From positions 1-42,383 of the forward strand of contig JBBDXJ010000075.1 in the NCBI GenBank assembly GCA_040902445.1: a stretch of DNA of 42,383 nucleotides, in the 5' to 3' direction. Under the pieces are notes generated by a model, which did no database searches, had not been told where the DNA came from, and saw only the letters and a program-made list of their open reading frames with translations. This DNA comes from Chryseosolibacter sp040902445 (lineage in GTDB: Bacteria > Bacteroidota > Bacteroidia > Cytophagales > Cyclobacteriaceae). Positions 24,885 through 33,334 of this stretch are shown here, piece after piece. Within the stretch, counting starts at the first letter, position 1; every line of letters starts with the position of its first letter. A program made the translations under genes and the position numbers.

Positions 24885-25874
24885 ATGGATGCGGTAGAAG
24901 TCGAAAAGCACCAGGAACACAGGGAAAAGATCCGCCATGCAATTACCGAAGTAGGGAAGGTAGTGGTCGGTCAGGAATACATGGTGCACCGTCTGTTAAT
25001 AGGGCTGTTCACGAATGGCCATATATTGCTGGAAGGAGTGCCCGGGCTGGCAAAAACCCTTACAATCAGCACCCTGGCGCAGGTTCTTCATCTCGATTTC
25101 CAGCGCATTCAGTTTACACCCGATCTCCTTCCCGCTGACCTGGTGGGCACCATGATCTACAATCAGAAGGACGGAAAATTTGAGGTTAAGAAAGGTCCGA
25201 TCTTCGCCAACATTATCCTCGCGGACGAGATCAACCGGTCGCCTGCGAAAGTACAGTCCGCACTCCTGGAAGCCATGCAGGAAAAGACCGTTACCATCGG
25301 TGAAACCACCTTTAAACTAGACCGGCCATTCCTTGTTATGGCAACTCAGAACCCGGTTGATCACGAGGGCACCTATCCGCTTCCGGAAGCACAGGTCGAC
25401 AGGTTTATGATGAAGGTGTTTGTCAACTATCCTTCTAAGGATCAGGAGATGGAGATCATGCGCCGCATCTCGAACATGAAATTTGATTTCACTGTAAACA
25501 CAGTGCTCACCAAAGATGATATTTTCAGTATTCGCGAACAGGTCAATAGAGTAAAGATCTCCGAATCACTGGAGCGTTATATTATTGAACTCGTTTACGC
25601 TACACGCAAACCCCTTGAGTACAAACTCAATGAACATGCGCAATATATTCAGTTCGGCGCATCTCCCAGAGCAAGTATAAACCTGAACCTTGCCTCAAAA
25701 GCGCTCGCTTACATGGAAGGCCGGGACTTTGTTCTACCTGAAGATATTAAAGAGGTCGCCCTTGATGTGATGAACCACAGAATTCTGCTTAACTACGAAG
25801 CGGAAGCTGATAATGTGAAGACCTCGGATATTATTCAGACATTACTTTTGAAAGTTCCTATCAATAACGTGTAA
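24885..25874 (+). CDS. MoxR-family AAA+ ATPase
   Basis: MoxR proteins are AAA+ chaperone-like ATPases that help assemble or activate partner complexes, often with DUF58 and VWA proteins. The 329-residue protein has Walker A as GVPGLAKT (about residue 54), Walker B with IILADEINRSPAKVQSALLE, a sensor-1 asparagine in VMATQNPVDHEGTYPLPEAQ, and the helical lid domain with GASPRASINL. ATG 24885 is preferred to the TTG at 24861. The usual DUF58 gene does not follow; a VWA membrane protein that could be a partner is about 7.5 kb away (33335-35416). The downstream 300 bp contain the regulatory repeats of the next gene. Confidence 0.9.
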   Translation: MDAVEVEKHQEHREKIRHAITEVGKVVVGQEYMVHRLLIGLFTNGHILLEGVPGLAKTLTISTLAQVLHLDFQRIQFTPDLLPADLVGTMIYNQKDGKFEVKKGPIFANIILADEINRSPAKVQSALLEAMQEKTVTIGETTFKLDRPFLVMATQNPVDHEGTYPLPEAQVDRFMMKVFVNYPSKDQEMEIMRRISNMKFDFTVNTVLTKDDIFSIREQVNRVKISESLERYIIELVYATRKPLEYKLNEHAQYIQFGASPRASINLNLASKALAYMEGRDFVLPEDIKEVALDVMNHRILLNYEAEADNVKTSDIIQTLLLKVPINNV

Positions 25875-26019
25875 AGTTATAAGTCTCCATTCTTTCGAGA
25901 TCCGCTAGCTCCTTTCTTGGCACATCCGATTTTTTATTTTTGGAAATAGTGAAGCTCCTTTCTGTGAGAGCACGAGGAAATCGTTTCAGAGGGAAGCAGC
26001 AGGAATCAAATTTTGTTTA

Positions 26020-26166
26020 TTAACAAATTGTTAATTATCCGGAAAACGATTTTTCCAGTTGTTCAATCGCCATTTCAGATTTTTAATAGACTTCCCATAA
26101 CCTTCGGTCAGCCTTAAGTTAATATTCCTTAACAATTTGTTAAAACGCAAGTGCGCCATCTTTAAC
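26020..26166 (+). promoter_or_regulatory. 11-bp-phased TTAAC repeats upstream of the beta-helix lipoprotein (Pho-box-like)
   Basis: TTAAC at 26020 and TTAAT at 26031 are 11 bp apart; TTAAC at 26129 and TTAAA at 26140 are again 11 bp apart, and TTAAC at 26162 is 22 bp further. The two pairs also read as palindromes (ATTAACAA-A-TTGTTAAT, TTAACAA-T-TTGTTAA). Direct repeats spaced by one helical turn are typical of PhoB/OmpR-family regulators. The rest of 25875-26218 shows nothing beyond a repeated GCTCCTTTCT word at 25909 and 25951. Confidence 0.5.
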
Positions 26167-26218
26167 GTTGGATGCCCACCTTTGAGCCGAAATACCAACA
26201 ACCCAAAATTAAGTACTC

Positions 26219-27922
26219 ATGAAAAAATTCTTATCCATGCTAGCAATCGTATCGCTGATCACTTCCTTTATTGCGTGCGATGACGATGAAGAGGTATTTG
26301 ATCTTCCGACTATTCAAATTGTTAATACCACGCTGGAGCAGCGGGCCGGAGAAATGATCGAAGTGGATGCATCGGTGGTGGCAGACGCTGGTATTAAGAC
26401 CATCACTGTTTCTGTGGATGGAGGCGATGATCAGGACGTTACCGGATCTCTCGCGAATCAAAAAGCCGGGATCGTTACCTATGAATTTGAAGTTCCGGGA
26501 GACGCAGCAGAAGGTGACACTTATTCGGTGAACTTCACTGTGACAGATAATAAAAACAGAACTACTACCAGCACAACAGCCGCAACCATTACCGTTGCGG
26601 AAGAGCCCGCCCAGACCATTGAATTGAATGAATCTGCGGATGGTGTAGGAACAACTACCTGGCTTGCACGCAATACCTATGTTCTGAATGGAAAAATTTA
26701 TGTAAATGACGGCCAGACATTGACCATTGAAGCAGGCACGGTAATCAAGGGCCAGACGGGCCAGGCTGAAGCCGCGAGCGCCTTGATCGTAGCCCGCGGC
26801 GGTAAAATAATGGCCAATGGAACTTCATCCAACCCTATTATTTTCACGTCCCTGGCGGATGACCTAACACGGACGGATGACCTGCCAAAAAATCAAAGAG
26901 GCTTATGGGGTGGTGTTATTCTTTTGGGTAATGCTTATATTAATCACGCTAACGGACAGACTAACATTGAAGGTATAGTTGCCTCTGAAACCAATCCAAG
27001 ATCTTTATATGGTGTTGGGGCAAATCCGGGTGTCGGTGGTAAAAATTGGGCGCTGGACAATGCCCATAATGCAGGGGAATTGAGTTATATATCCATTCGT
27101 CACGGTGGAACCAACATCGGTGCCGGAAATGAAATCAATGGTTTGACGATGGGCGGAGTGGGTACAGGTACGAAAATCCACCACATTGAAGTTTACGGCA
27201 ATGACGACGATGGTTTCGAATGGTTCGGTGGAACTGTGAACACTTCTTACCTGGCTTCTATCTATAATCAGGATGATTCTTACGATTGGGATTTTGGATG
27301 GAGGGCTGAAAATCAATTCTGGGTGGCTGTGCAGGAGCAAGGGTTCGGCGATTCAAACAGAGGATTTGAAAGCGATGGAGCTCATAATGGAAACCTGACT
27401 GCCGCAATTTTTTCCAAACCGCAGATATTTAACATGACTTTGGTCGGTTCTACGGCTTCAGGCACCGCAAATGCCGACGACCATAATGCCATGTTCTTTA
27501 CAGAAAACGGCGGTGTGTTAATACACAACAGTATGATCATGGGTTTTGGGCAGGGTGTAAATATTACACCTAATAATGAGGATAGATTTGCTGCAGGCGA
27601 TCTTGCTTTCAAAAATAACATCTGGACAAATGTAGCAGATAACACAACAGCAGGAATTGCAAACTCTTTTGCGGAATTTCAGACCTATCTGGAAGAGCCG
27701 GCAAATGGAAACGAAATTTCAGACGCGCCGGGAATTTCACTGACCACAACGCAATTTACCCTGGTGCCCTCAGCCGGATCATTGGCCCTTACGAAATCAA
27801 GGTCCGCTCTTCCGGCAGCAAATGGATTTACCTATGAAACCGCTAACTTCATTGGCGCTTTTGGCACAACAAACTGGATGAAAGGCTGGACTGCAGCGGA
27901 TGCGTACGGCTTTCTGCCGTAG
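26219..27922 (+). CDS. Surface lipoprotein with Ig-like and right-handed beta-helix domains
   Basis: This 567-residue exported lipoprotein (signal ending LITSFIACDDDEE) starts with an Ig-like/cadherin-like sandwich (about 30-130). A long right-handed beta-helix follows, with TLTIEAGTVIKGQTGQAEAA, GGVILLGNAYINHANG, INGLTMGGVGTGTKIHHIEV and DGFEWFGGTVNTSYLASIYN. The acidic residues after the lipid cysteine fit surface export. Such proteins are frequent in Bacteroidota and usually sit beside a TonB receptor, as here; they may bind or process a ligand at the cell surface. No pectate-lyase active site is recognisable. It carries phased TTAAC repeats upstream and an intrinsic terminator after it, so it forms its own transcription unit. 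Confidence 0.8.
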   Translation: MKKFLSMLAIVSLITSFIACDDDEEVFDLPTIQIVNTTLEQRAGEMIEVDASVVADAGIKTITVSVDGGDDQDVTGSLANQKAGIVTYEFEVPGDAAEGDTYSVNFTVTDNKNRTTTSTTAATITVAEEPAQTIELNESADGVGTTTWLARNTYVLNGKIYVNDGQTLTIEAGTVIKGQTGQAEAASALIVARGGKIMANGTSSNPIIFTSLADDLTRTDDLPKNQRGLWGGVILLGNAYINHANGQTNIEGIVASETNPRSLYGVGANPGVGGKNWALDNAHNAGELSYISIRHGGTNIGAGNEINGLTMGGVGTGTKIHHIEVYGNDDDGFEWFGGTVNTSYLASIYNQDDSYDWDFGWRAENQFWVAVQEQGFGDSNRGFESDGAHNGNLTAAIFSKPQIFNMTLVGSTASGTANADDHNAMFFTENGGVLIHNSMIMGFGQGVNITPNNEDRFAAGDLAFKNNIWTNVADNTTAGIANSFAEFQTYLEEPANGNEISDAPGISLTTTQFTLVPSAGSLALTKSRSALPAANGFTYETANFIGAFGTTNWMKGWTAADAYGFLP

Positions 27923-27941
27923 GTAGATTGAGAAATTAAAC

Positions 27942-27968
27942 AAAAAAGAGGCATAAGCCTCTTTTTTT
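27942..27968 (+). terminator. Intrinsic terminator after the beta-helix lipoprotein
   Basis: AGAGGC (27947-27952) pairs with GCCTCT (27957-27962) around ATAA, extended by A:T pairs, and is followed by seven T. It separates the lipoprotein from the TonB receptor, which then needs its own promoter. The flanking A and T runs make it usable in both directions. Confidence 0.85.
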
Positions 27969-27969
27969 G

Positions 27970-28047
27970 TTAACACTGGCTTAACCTTAGATTAATCTAA
28001 TCATAAACTGTTAATAAATAATTCAGGAAATGTGGGAAGTACCTTTG
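27970..28047 (+). promoter_or_regulatory. Three 11-bp-phased TTAAC/T repeats and -7 element upstream of the TonB receptor
   Basis: TTAAC at 27970, TTAAC at 27981 and TTAAT at 27992 are exactly 11 bp apart. The -7 element TACCTTTG lies at 28040-28047, putting the start of transcription about 17 bases before the ATG at 28071. No strong TTTG is found at the usual distance, which suits an activator-dependent promoter. The same word and spacing appear upstream of the partner lipoprotein. Confidence 0.55.
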
Positions 28048-28070
28048 CATTAACAAAGCAGCAACCACAA

Positions 28071-30917
28071 ATGAAACTATTCCGATTTTCTCTTTCCGCC
28101 TTGTTTACAATTATTGCACTGACAGGCCACTCCCAGCAAACAGGTATTATTAGGGGTATTGTAATAGATGATGAAAATGGAGAAACCCTCATTGGGTCAA
28201 CCGCTCAGATTGTCGGCTCCACAAATGGAACCGTGACCGACCTGGACGGGAAATTTTCGATATCCGCGGTTGCGCCAGGTAATTACACGGTTCAGTTGTC
28301 ATATATCGGATACCAGGTTCAGAAAGTAGAGAATGTAATCGTGAATCCCGGTGAAGTAACGGTACTCAACATCAGGTTGAAAACCGAAGCCACCAATCTC
28401 GAGGAGGTTATCGTTTCCGCTGATATCATCAGGGATAATGAGGCTGCGATCCTAACCATGCAAAGAAAAGCCAGCCAGGTAATGGATGGAATTTCGTCAA
28501 CCCAGTTTTCATTGAACGGTGATAACGATGCTGCCGCAGCCATAAAGAGGGTTACCGGCGTATCGGTCGAGGGTGGTAGATTTGTATACGTCAGAGGTTT
28601 GGGCGACCGATATAGTAAAACCTCTTTGAACAACTCGGAAATACCGGGACTGGACCCCAACAGGAATACGGTGCAGATGGATCTGTTTCCCTCCAACCTT
28701 ATTAACAACCTTATAGTTTATAAAACATTTTCCCCGGATATACCGGCTAACTTTACAGGGGGATATATTAACATATCAACCAAAGAATTTCCAGACCAGT
28801 TTACCCTGCAGTTTTCGGGGTCGGTGGGTTACAACGCCAACACTACCTTCCAGAAAAATATTTTAACGGATAATTTTGGTAAACTTCACGCATTGGGCTT
28901 TGCGGACAAAAACAGGTACATGCCGGCTGCCATCCGGGATGGCGTCACCCAGCGTGGTTTTGACCTTGCACAGGCACAGCAATTGGACATGGAAACTAAA
29001 TCCTTTAATGGGTCCATGGCTCCAGCGGTTTACTCACCATCGATGAATCAAAACTACTCATTTTCAATTGGCGACCAGAAAACGCTATTTGGAAAACAGA
29101 TTGGATTTATCGCGGGCTTAAGTTACCAGCGTTCCTATGAGTATTATAAAAAAGGTGACCTCGGAAGATTTTTTCTGCCTGGCGATGTTTCCGCATTGTC
29201 GCTTGATACGCTTTATGATCTTCAGGATGAGCGCTCTAAAGAATCCGTGCTATGGGGTGCCTTGCTCAATACGACAGTTAAATTAAATGCCAACCATAAA
29301 ATTGGCATAAACCTCATGCACAATCAAAGCGCGGATGCTTCTACGCGTTTTCTGGAGGGCCAGTTCCCTTTCGCCTCAGGCAATGATCCGGATTTCTATG
29401 TTCAGTTACGGGCTATGGAATACGTTCAGCGTTCCCTTAGCACCGGGCAGTTAAAAGGGGAACACGTTTTTGGTATCCGGAAGATTAAAGTGGGCTGGTC
29501 AGGCGCTTATACTTTGTCTGAACAGGATGAACCCGACCTGAAATATTTTAATAACCTGCGCTTCGGAGCAGGTCCGGAATACAGCTACGATGCGGTCAGC
29601 AACAACGTGAGACCAGCTTCCCGGTATTTCCGCGACATGAATGAGTCTAATATGGATGTAAAAGGAAATGTTGAGGTTCCGATCATTACGGGAGCGACAG
29701 ATTCAAAGATCAGGATTGGCGGATCATATGTTTCCAAAAACAGGGAATTCAATGAAAAGATCGTTCAATACAAGTCTGAGCCTTATGCCACCGCCTATAA
29801 TGGAAGTATAGAAGCTTATTTTGCTGAAAGTAACCTGGGCCTGGTTGGTCCATCGGACAGGGTGGAATACGGAGTCATTATTTTAGATCAGACAACAGGG
29901 GGAGGAACATACACCGGGAAGGAAACTGTTCCCGCAGGGTATGCCATGATAGACTGGCACGCAACCAAAACTTTCAAGGTTAATACAGGTGTGCGCTATG
30001 AACAAACGGACATAGAAGTCGATAATGTCAACACAAAGGCTGAAAAACGATTTGCCTATCTTAACAACCATGACATTCTCCCTGCGATAAATGTAACCAA
30101 AGAATTCCAAAACAATATGAATCTCCGTCTTGGTTATGGAAGGACCGTCGCCCGGCCAACGTTCAGGGAACTCGCGCGATTTGCTTCCTTTGATTTCCAG
30201 GGAGACTTTATTCTTATCGGAAATCCCTACCTGAAAAGGTCGGTCATCGACAACATTGACGTGCGCTACGAGATATTTCCACGTGCGGCAGAGCTGTTTT
30301 CGATAAGTGGATTTTATAAAAGGTTTACAGACCCTATCGAACGTGCGATAGATCCCAACACGAATGACCTTGCCACGCAGGTTTTCTTCCGGAATGTTGA
30401 CGAAGCATTTCTTGCAGGAATGGAACTGGAATTCAGGAAGAAGCTTGATTTTGTAATGCCTGCGCTGTCTGATTTTTCAATTGGATTTAACCTGGCATAC
30501 ATCTATTCACAAGTTGATATCTCAGAAGGGGAGCTTGCCCTGATCCATGTGAATGATCCTGAAGCAAAAGACCAGCGTGTGATGTTCGGACAATCACCTT
30601 ATATTATTAATGCCCTATTGTCTTATGATAATTCCGAAAACGCCATCAACGCCAACGTCAATTTCAATGTTCAGGGCCCGCGCCTTTCAGTTGTGAGCAC
30701 CGGAGGGATACCCAATGTTTATGAGAAGCCCAGGCCGACGCTTGATTTCAACATGAAAAAAGGCATTGGAAATAAATGGTCCGTGAAATTCTCTGCGACC
30801 AATCTGTTGGACTCTCTTTACAGAATGGCACACGAATTTAAAGGAGTAGAGTACAACTACTCATCCTATCGGTTGGGAAGAAATTTTTCGTTTGGAGCGT
30901 CCTTCCTGATTGAATAG
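28071..30917 (+). CDS. TonB-dependent receptor with carboxypeptidase-regulatory-like N-terminal domain
   Basis: This outer-membrane transporter of 948 residues takes up a ligand using TonB-transmitted energy. Order of parts: signal peptide (to about TGHSQQ), a carboxypeptidase-regulatory-like domain (IIRGIVIDDENGETLIGST, about 22-110), a plug domain with VTGVSVEGGRFVYVRGLGDR and NSEIPGLDPNRNTVQMDLFP, and a C-terminal 22-strand barrel ending in RNFSFGASFLIE with the terminal aromatic expected of outer-membrane proteins. ATG 28071 starts the signal peptide; the GTG at 28032 is not credible. Its shared regulatory repeats with the preceding beta-helix lipoprotein suggest co-regulation and probably a common substrate. 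No outer-membrane SusD partner is present. Confidence 0.92.
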   Translation: MKLFRFSLSALFTIIALTGHSQQTGIIRGIVIDDENGETLIGSTAQIVGSTNGTVTDLDGKFSISAVAPGNYTVQLSYIGYQVQKVENVIVNPGEVTVLNIRLKTEATNLEEVIVSADIIRDNEAAILTMQRKASQVMDGISSTQFSLNGDNDAAAAIKRVTGVSVEGGRFVYVRGLGDRYSKTSLNNSEIPGLDPNRNTVQMDLFPSNLINNLIVYKTFSPDIPANFTGGYINISTKEFPDQFTLQFSGSVGYNANTTFQKNILTDNFGKLHALGFADKNRYMPAAIRDGVTQRGFDLAQAQQLDMETKSFNGSMAPAVYSPSMNQNYSFSIGDQKTLFGKQIGFIAGLSYQRSYEYYKKGDLGRFFLPGDVSALSLDTLYDLQDERSKESVLWGALLNTTVKLNANHKIGINLMHNQSADASTRFLEGQFPFASGNDPDFYVQLRAMEYVQRSLSTGQLKGEHVFGIRKIKVGWSGAYTLSEQDEPDLKYFNNLRFGAGPEYSYDAVSNNVRPASRYFRDMNESNMDVKGNVEVPIITGATDSKIRIGGSYVSKNREFNEKIVQYKSEPYATAYNGSIEAYFAESNLGLVGPSDRVEYGVIILDQTTGGGTYTGKETVPAGYAMIDWHATKTFKVNTGVRYEQTDIEVDNVNTKAEKRFAYLNNHDILPAINVTKEFQNNMNLRLGYGRTVARPTFRELARFASFDFQGDFILIGNPYLKRSVIDNIDVRYEIFPRAAELFSISGFYKRFTDPIERAIDPNTNDLATQVFFRNVDEAFLAGMELEFRKKLDFVMPALSDFSIGFNLAYIYSQVDISEGELALIHVNDPEAKDQRVMFGQSPYIINALLSYDNSENAINANVNFNVQGPRLSVVSTGGIPNVYEKPRPTLDFNMKKGIGNKWSVKFSATNLLDSLYRMAHEFKGVEYNYSSYRLGRNFSFGASFLIE

Positions 30918-30945
30918 CGGAGATACGGTTTGCTTAATCATTTTT

Positions 30946-31419
30946 ATGAGGATTTTCGCCAAGGGCTCTCTCCTGATAATTCCGGCTTTTATCATAAGTA
31001 TTTCCTGTAAGCAAGGTGAACAAAAGGACATCTTGCTGGATGTTCAGACGATTGTTTATAAAGAGCCTGCGGAAGTTGAGAAGATCATTGGTAAGGCCGA
31101 CTCTGTTTACACGCTTCAAATGATGGGCAAAGCAATATTTTGTCAGCTTTACAAAAAGCATAACATTGAGATCCAGTATCCGGATTCACTTGCTACTGAT
31201 ATTATTATTTACGGGCCTCATGGATTGCCTTTTAATCAGACAGCGTTGTCGGCATTTAATCTTGACTATAAAATCCAACATCCCTCTGATTATAAGAAGG
31301 ATCGTTATATACGATGGAGTGATTTTGAGGAGTTTTCTGCTATTACTTTTTACAATCCCAAAAAAGATAGCCTAAATAATATTACGGACTTCAATATTTT
31401 TTTCAAGGCTAAGGATTAA
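30946..31419 (+). CDS. Lipoprotein of unknown function
   Basis: This 157-residue protein has a lipoprotein signal (IIPAFIISISCKQGE). The mature part begins DVQTIVYKEPAEVEKIIGKA and ends in a beta-rich region with SAITFYNPKKD. No family is recognised; the EVEKIIGKADS start is reminiscent of small outer-membrane-assembly lipoproteins (SmpA/BamE-like), but this is only a resemblance. It begins 28 bp after the TonB receptor stop and is probably co-transcribed with it. ATG 30946 was chosen because it starts the lipoprotein signal. Confidence 0.6.
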   Translation: MRIFAKGSLLIIPAFIISISCKQGEQKDILLDVQTIVYKEPAEVEKIIGKADSVYTLQMMGKAIFCQLYKKHNIEIQYPDSLATDIIIYGPHGLPFNQTALSAFNLDYKIQHPSDYKKDRYIRWSDFEEFSAITFYNPKKDSLNNITDFNIFFKAKD

Positions 31420-31440
31420 CTCGTGAGCTTAACAGAGTTA

Positions 31441-31467
31441 CTTTTCAAACTTTTCAAACTTTTCAAA
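31441..31467. repeat. Three tandem copies of CTTTTCAAA
   Basis: The nonamer is repeated three times without error and continues into CTTTTTT, in the short spacer between two convergent gene ends (stops at 31419 and 31481). No inverted partner is present. Confidence 0.85.
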
Positions 31468-31480
31468 CTTTTTTCCCCAC

Positions 31481-32164
31481 TCACTGCACCTTCTGCTGCC
31501 TTTCCTTATGCATCTCCACGACTTTTCTGATCTGTTCGGTTGCGATAGCCACTGAATCCTGGGCTTTGGCGTTGGCTTGAAGTTTCTTGGTCAGGTCTTC
31601 CAATTCAGTTTTATTACCCACCAGTGATTTTTCAAGTTGGAGCTTTTCACGTTTGTTGTTCTCAACTTTATTATTGAGGTCTTTGTTCTGATTGATCAAA
31701 CGCGCTTGTTTTTTTTCCACAGTCTGAAGCGCCCTCAAAGACTCATCAATTTGAATTTGAATTTTTTCCCTGTAAAAAGAAACCCCAAAATCGTAAACAA
31801 GTTTTTCAAGGTCCCGGTTCAGACTGGTTTCTTCTCCGCTGTCCGAATTGACGCCGATCCAGGCTGCGGTGTTGTTGCCGATCTGTTTTGTTGTGGAGTA
31901 CAGGGACGCAGTGTACTTCTTTCCTTCGATGAGCGGTTCAGATATTGTGATAACATCATCGCTTTGTTTTGTTTTACCTATGGTTTTTAAATATCTGGAG
32001 AGCGAATTCTGCACTTCTTCCTGAGTGGAAGCAAGGGTAATCTGATAGCCCGGAATGTTTTCGCTGTTGATCCGCGAGTTTTCTTTTTTTACTTCCACTT
32101 TCTGAGCATAAGTAACAATGGGCAGGAGCGCCAACAGAAGAAAAAATGTTTTAAAAGCCTTCAT
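31481..32164 (-). CDS. Secreted coiled-coil protein of unknown function
   Basis: This 227-residue exported protein has a signal peptide (to about VTYAQ), a compact alpha/beta domain (about 25-125, with SLYSTTKQIGNNTAAWIGVN), and a long Lys/Gln/Glu-rich coiled coil (about 130-225, from IQIQIDESLRALQTVEKKQA). Proteins of this build are common in Cytophagales and are uncharacterised. It is divergent from the TIGR01777 gene across 56 bp. A TAGTTTTG element on the minus strand lies in that spacer and may be its promoter. Confidence 0.65.
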   Translation of the reverse strand: MKAFKTFFLLLALLPIVTYAQKVEVKKENSRINSENIPGYQITLASTQEEVQNSLSRYLKTIGKTKQSDDVITISEPLIEGKKYTASLYSTTKQIGNNTAAWIGVNSDSGEETSLNRDLEKLVYDFGVSFYREKIQIQIDESLRALQTVEKKQARLINQNKDLNNKVENNKREKLQLEKSLVGNKTELEDLTKKLQANAKAQDSVAIATEQIRKVVEMHKERQQKVQ

Positions 32165-32220
32165 TATTTTTTATGTATAATTACAAACAAAACTACGCAA
32201 AAATTGCCGGTTGATTCTTT

Positions 32221-33183
32221 ATGCAAAGCAGGAAAAAAATATTGATTACTGGTGGAAGCGGAATGATCGGGAACAGGTTGACAGAACTTTTGATACAAAA
32301 TCGATATGAGGTCTCACATGTCGGCCGATCGAAGAAGACAAAAAATATCAGAACTTTTATCTGGGATCCCCGCCGCGGCGAAATTGAGGACGGCGCTATT
32401 CGTGATATCGATGTGATCATTCACCTTGCCGGTGCGGGAATAGCGGATAAAAGATGGAACGAGAAATGGAAAGAGGAAATACTTTTTAGCCGCACGCAAT
32501 CAACACGTCTCTTAAAGGAAACACTTGCAAAGGAAGAGCACCGGGTCAATATTTTCATCTCCGCCTCGGGTATCGGATACTACGGCCTCGAAGAGAAAGG
32601 AAGTGAGTTTGTAGAGTCGGATGCTCCCGGCCAGGATTTCATGGCTCGGGTAGCTACAGCATGGGAGGGCGAGGTTGACAAAATGCACGAAGCCGGCCTG
32701 CGCATTGTAAAGATCAGGACCGGTGTCGTCTTAAGCCGGGAAGGGGGAGCGTTAAAGAAATTAGCCGACCCGGTAAAGTTTTTCGTTGGAGCTTCGCTCG
32801 GGTCAGGGAAACAATTAGTCAACTGGATACATATTGATGATCTCTGCCGGATATTTATAAGGGCAATTGAAGATCCTTCCATGCAGGGACCTTACAACGC
32901 TGTTGCACCTCAGCCGGTGACCAATAAAACCCTGACCGTTGAGATCGCACGGGCTTTGAAAAGACCTTTGTGGTTGCCTCCGGTGCCAGGCTTTGTTGTC
33001 AAACTGATCGCTGGTGACGTGGCGGAGATCGTATTAAAGGGAGGAAAAGTTTCGTCTCAGAAGATTGAAAGGGAGGGGTTTGATTTTCAATTTAAAGACG
33101 TTCGGGGAGCACTAATTGATTTATTAGCCACTAAGTCCCGCCCGTACCGAAACGGAACGTTCGGGCGGGCACAAAGAAACTAA
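32221..33183 (+). CDS. TIGR01777-family NAD(P)-dependent epimerase-like protein (YfcH-like)
   Basis: This cytoplasmic extended short-chain dehydrogenase-like protein has 320 residues. The N-terminal nucleotide-binding motif is ITGGSGMIGNRL (about 10-21), followed by IIHLAGAGIADKRW, SASGIGYYG near the catalytic tyrosine position, and a C-terminal domain with YNAVAPQPVTNKTLTVEIA as in the TIGR01777 family. Substrate unknown. The usual family end is near RGALIDLLA; the last 18 or so residues here (ATKSRPYRNGTFGRAQRN) are encoded by a repeat element with a palindromic insertion, which also supplies the stop. The extension is probably an unstructured tail. Confidence 0.87.
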   Translation: MQSRKKILITGGSGMIGNRLTELLIQNRYEVSHVGRSKKTKNIRTFIWDPRRGEIEDGAIRDIDVIIHLAGAGIADKRWNEKWKEEILFSRTQSTRLLKETLAKEEHRVNIFISASGIGYYGLEEKGSEFVESDAPGQDFMARVATAWEGEVDKMHEAGLRIVKIRTGVVLSREGGALKKLADPVKFFVGASLGSGKQLVNWIHIDDLCRIFIRAIEDPSMQGPYNAVAPQPVTNKTLTVEIARALKRPLWLPPVPGFVVKLIAGDVAEIVLKGGKVSSQKIEREGFDFQFKDVRGALIDLLATKSRPYRNGTFGRAQRN

Positions 33184-33334
33184 TTGCTATCTTTTGTTCC
33201 GGGTAACCCAATCTATCTCAAGGGTTAAAATAGTTTTTCGAGCATTAACATTTGCATTCCTTTTTGTCTGGTGCCTCACGCAGGCGTGTCTTCGTGCCTG
33301 CGCACCGAAGTGCTTCGGCACGCAGGGGTGGCAA
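33127..33334. repeat. GCCAC-family spacer with GC-rich palindromes inserted in both arms
   Basis: Left arm: GCCACTAAG (33127-33135), then a 34-bp block bounded by CCCGCCCG/CGGGCGGG (33137-33144 and 33162-33169), then GCACAAAGAAAC. Right arm: GTGCCT (33271-33276), a short insert, GTGTCTTCGTG (33286-33296), a near-palindrome of 30 bp (33297-33326; CCTGCG and CCGAAG arms), then GGCAATC. Removing the inserts restores the family inverted repeat. The element fills the space between two convergent stop codons and encodes the tail of the epimerase-like protein. Confidence 0.65.
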
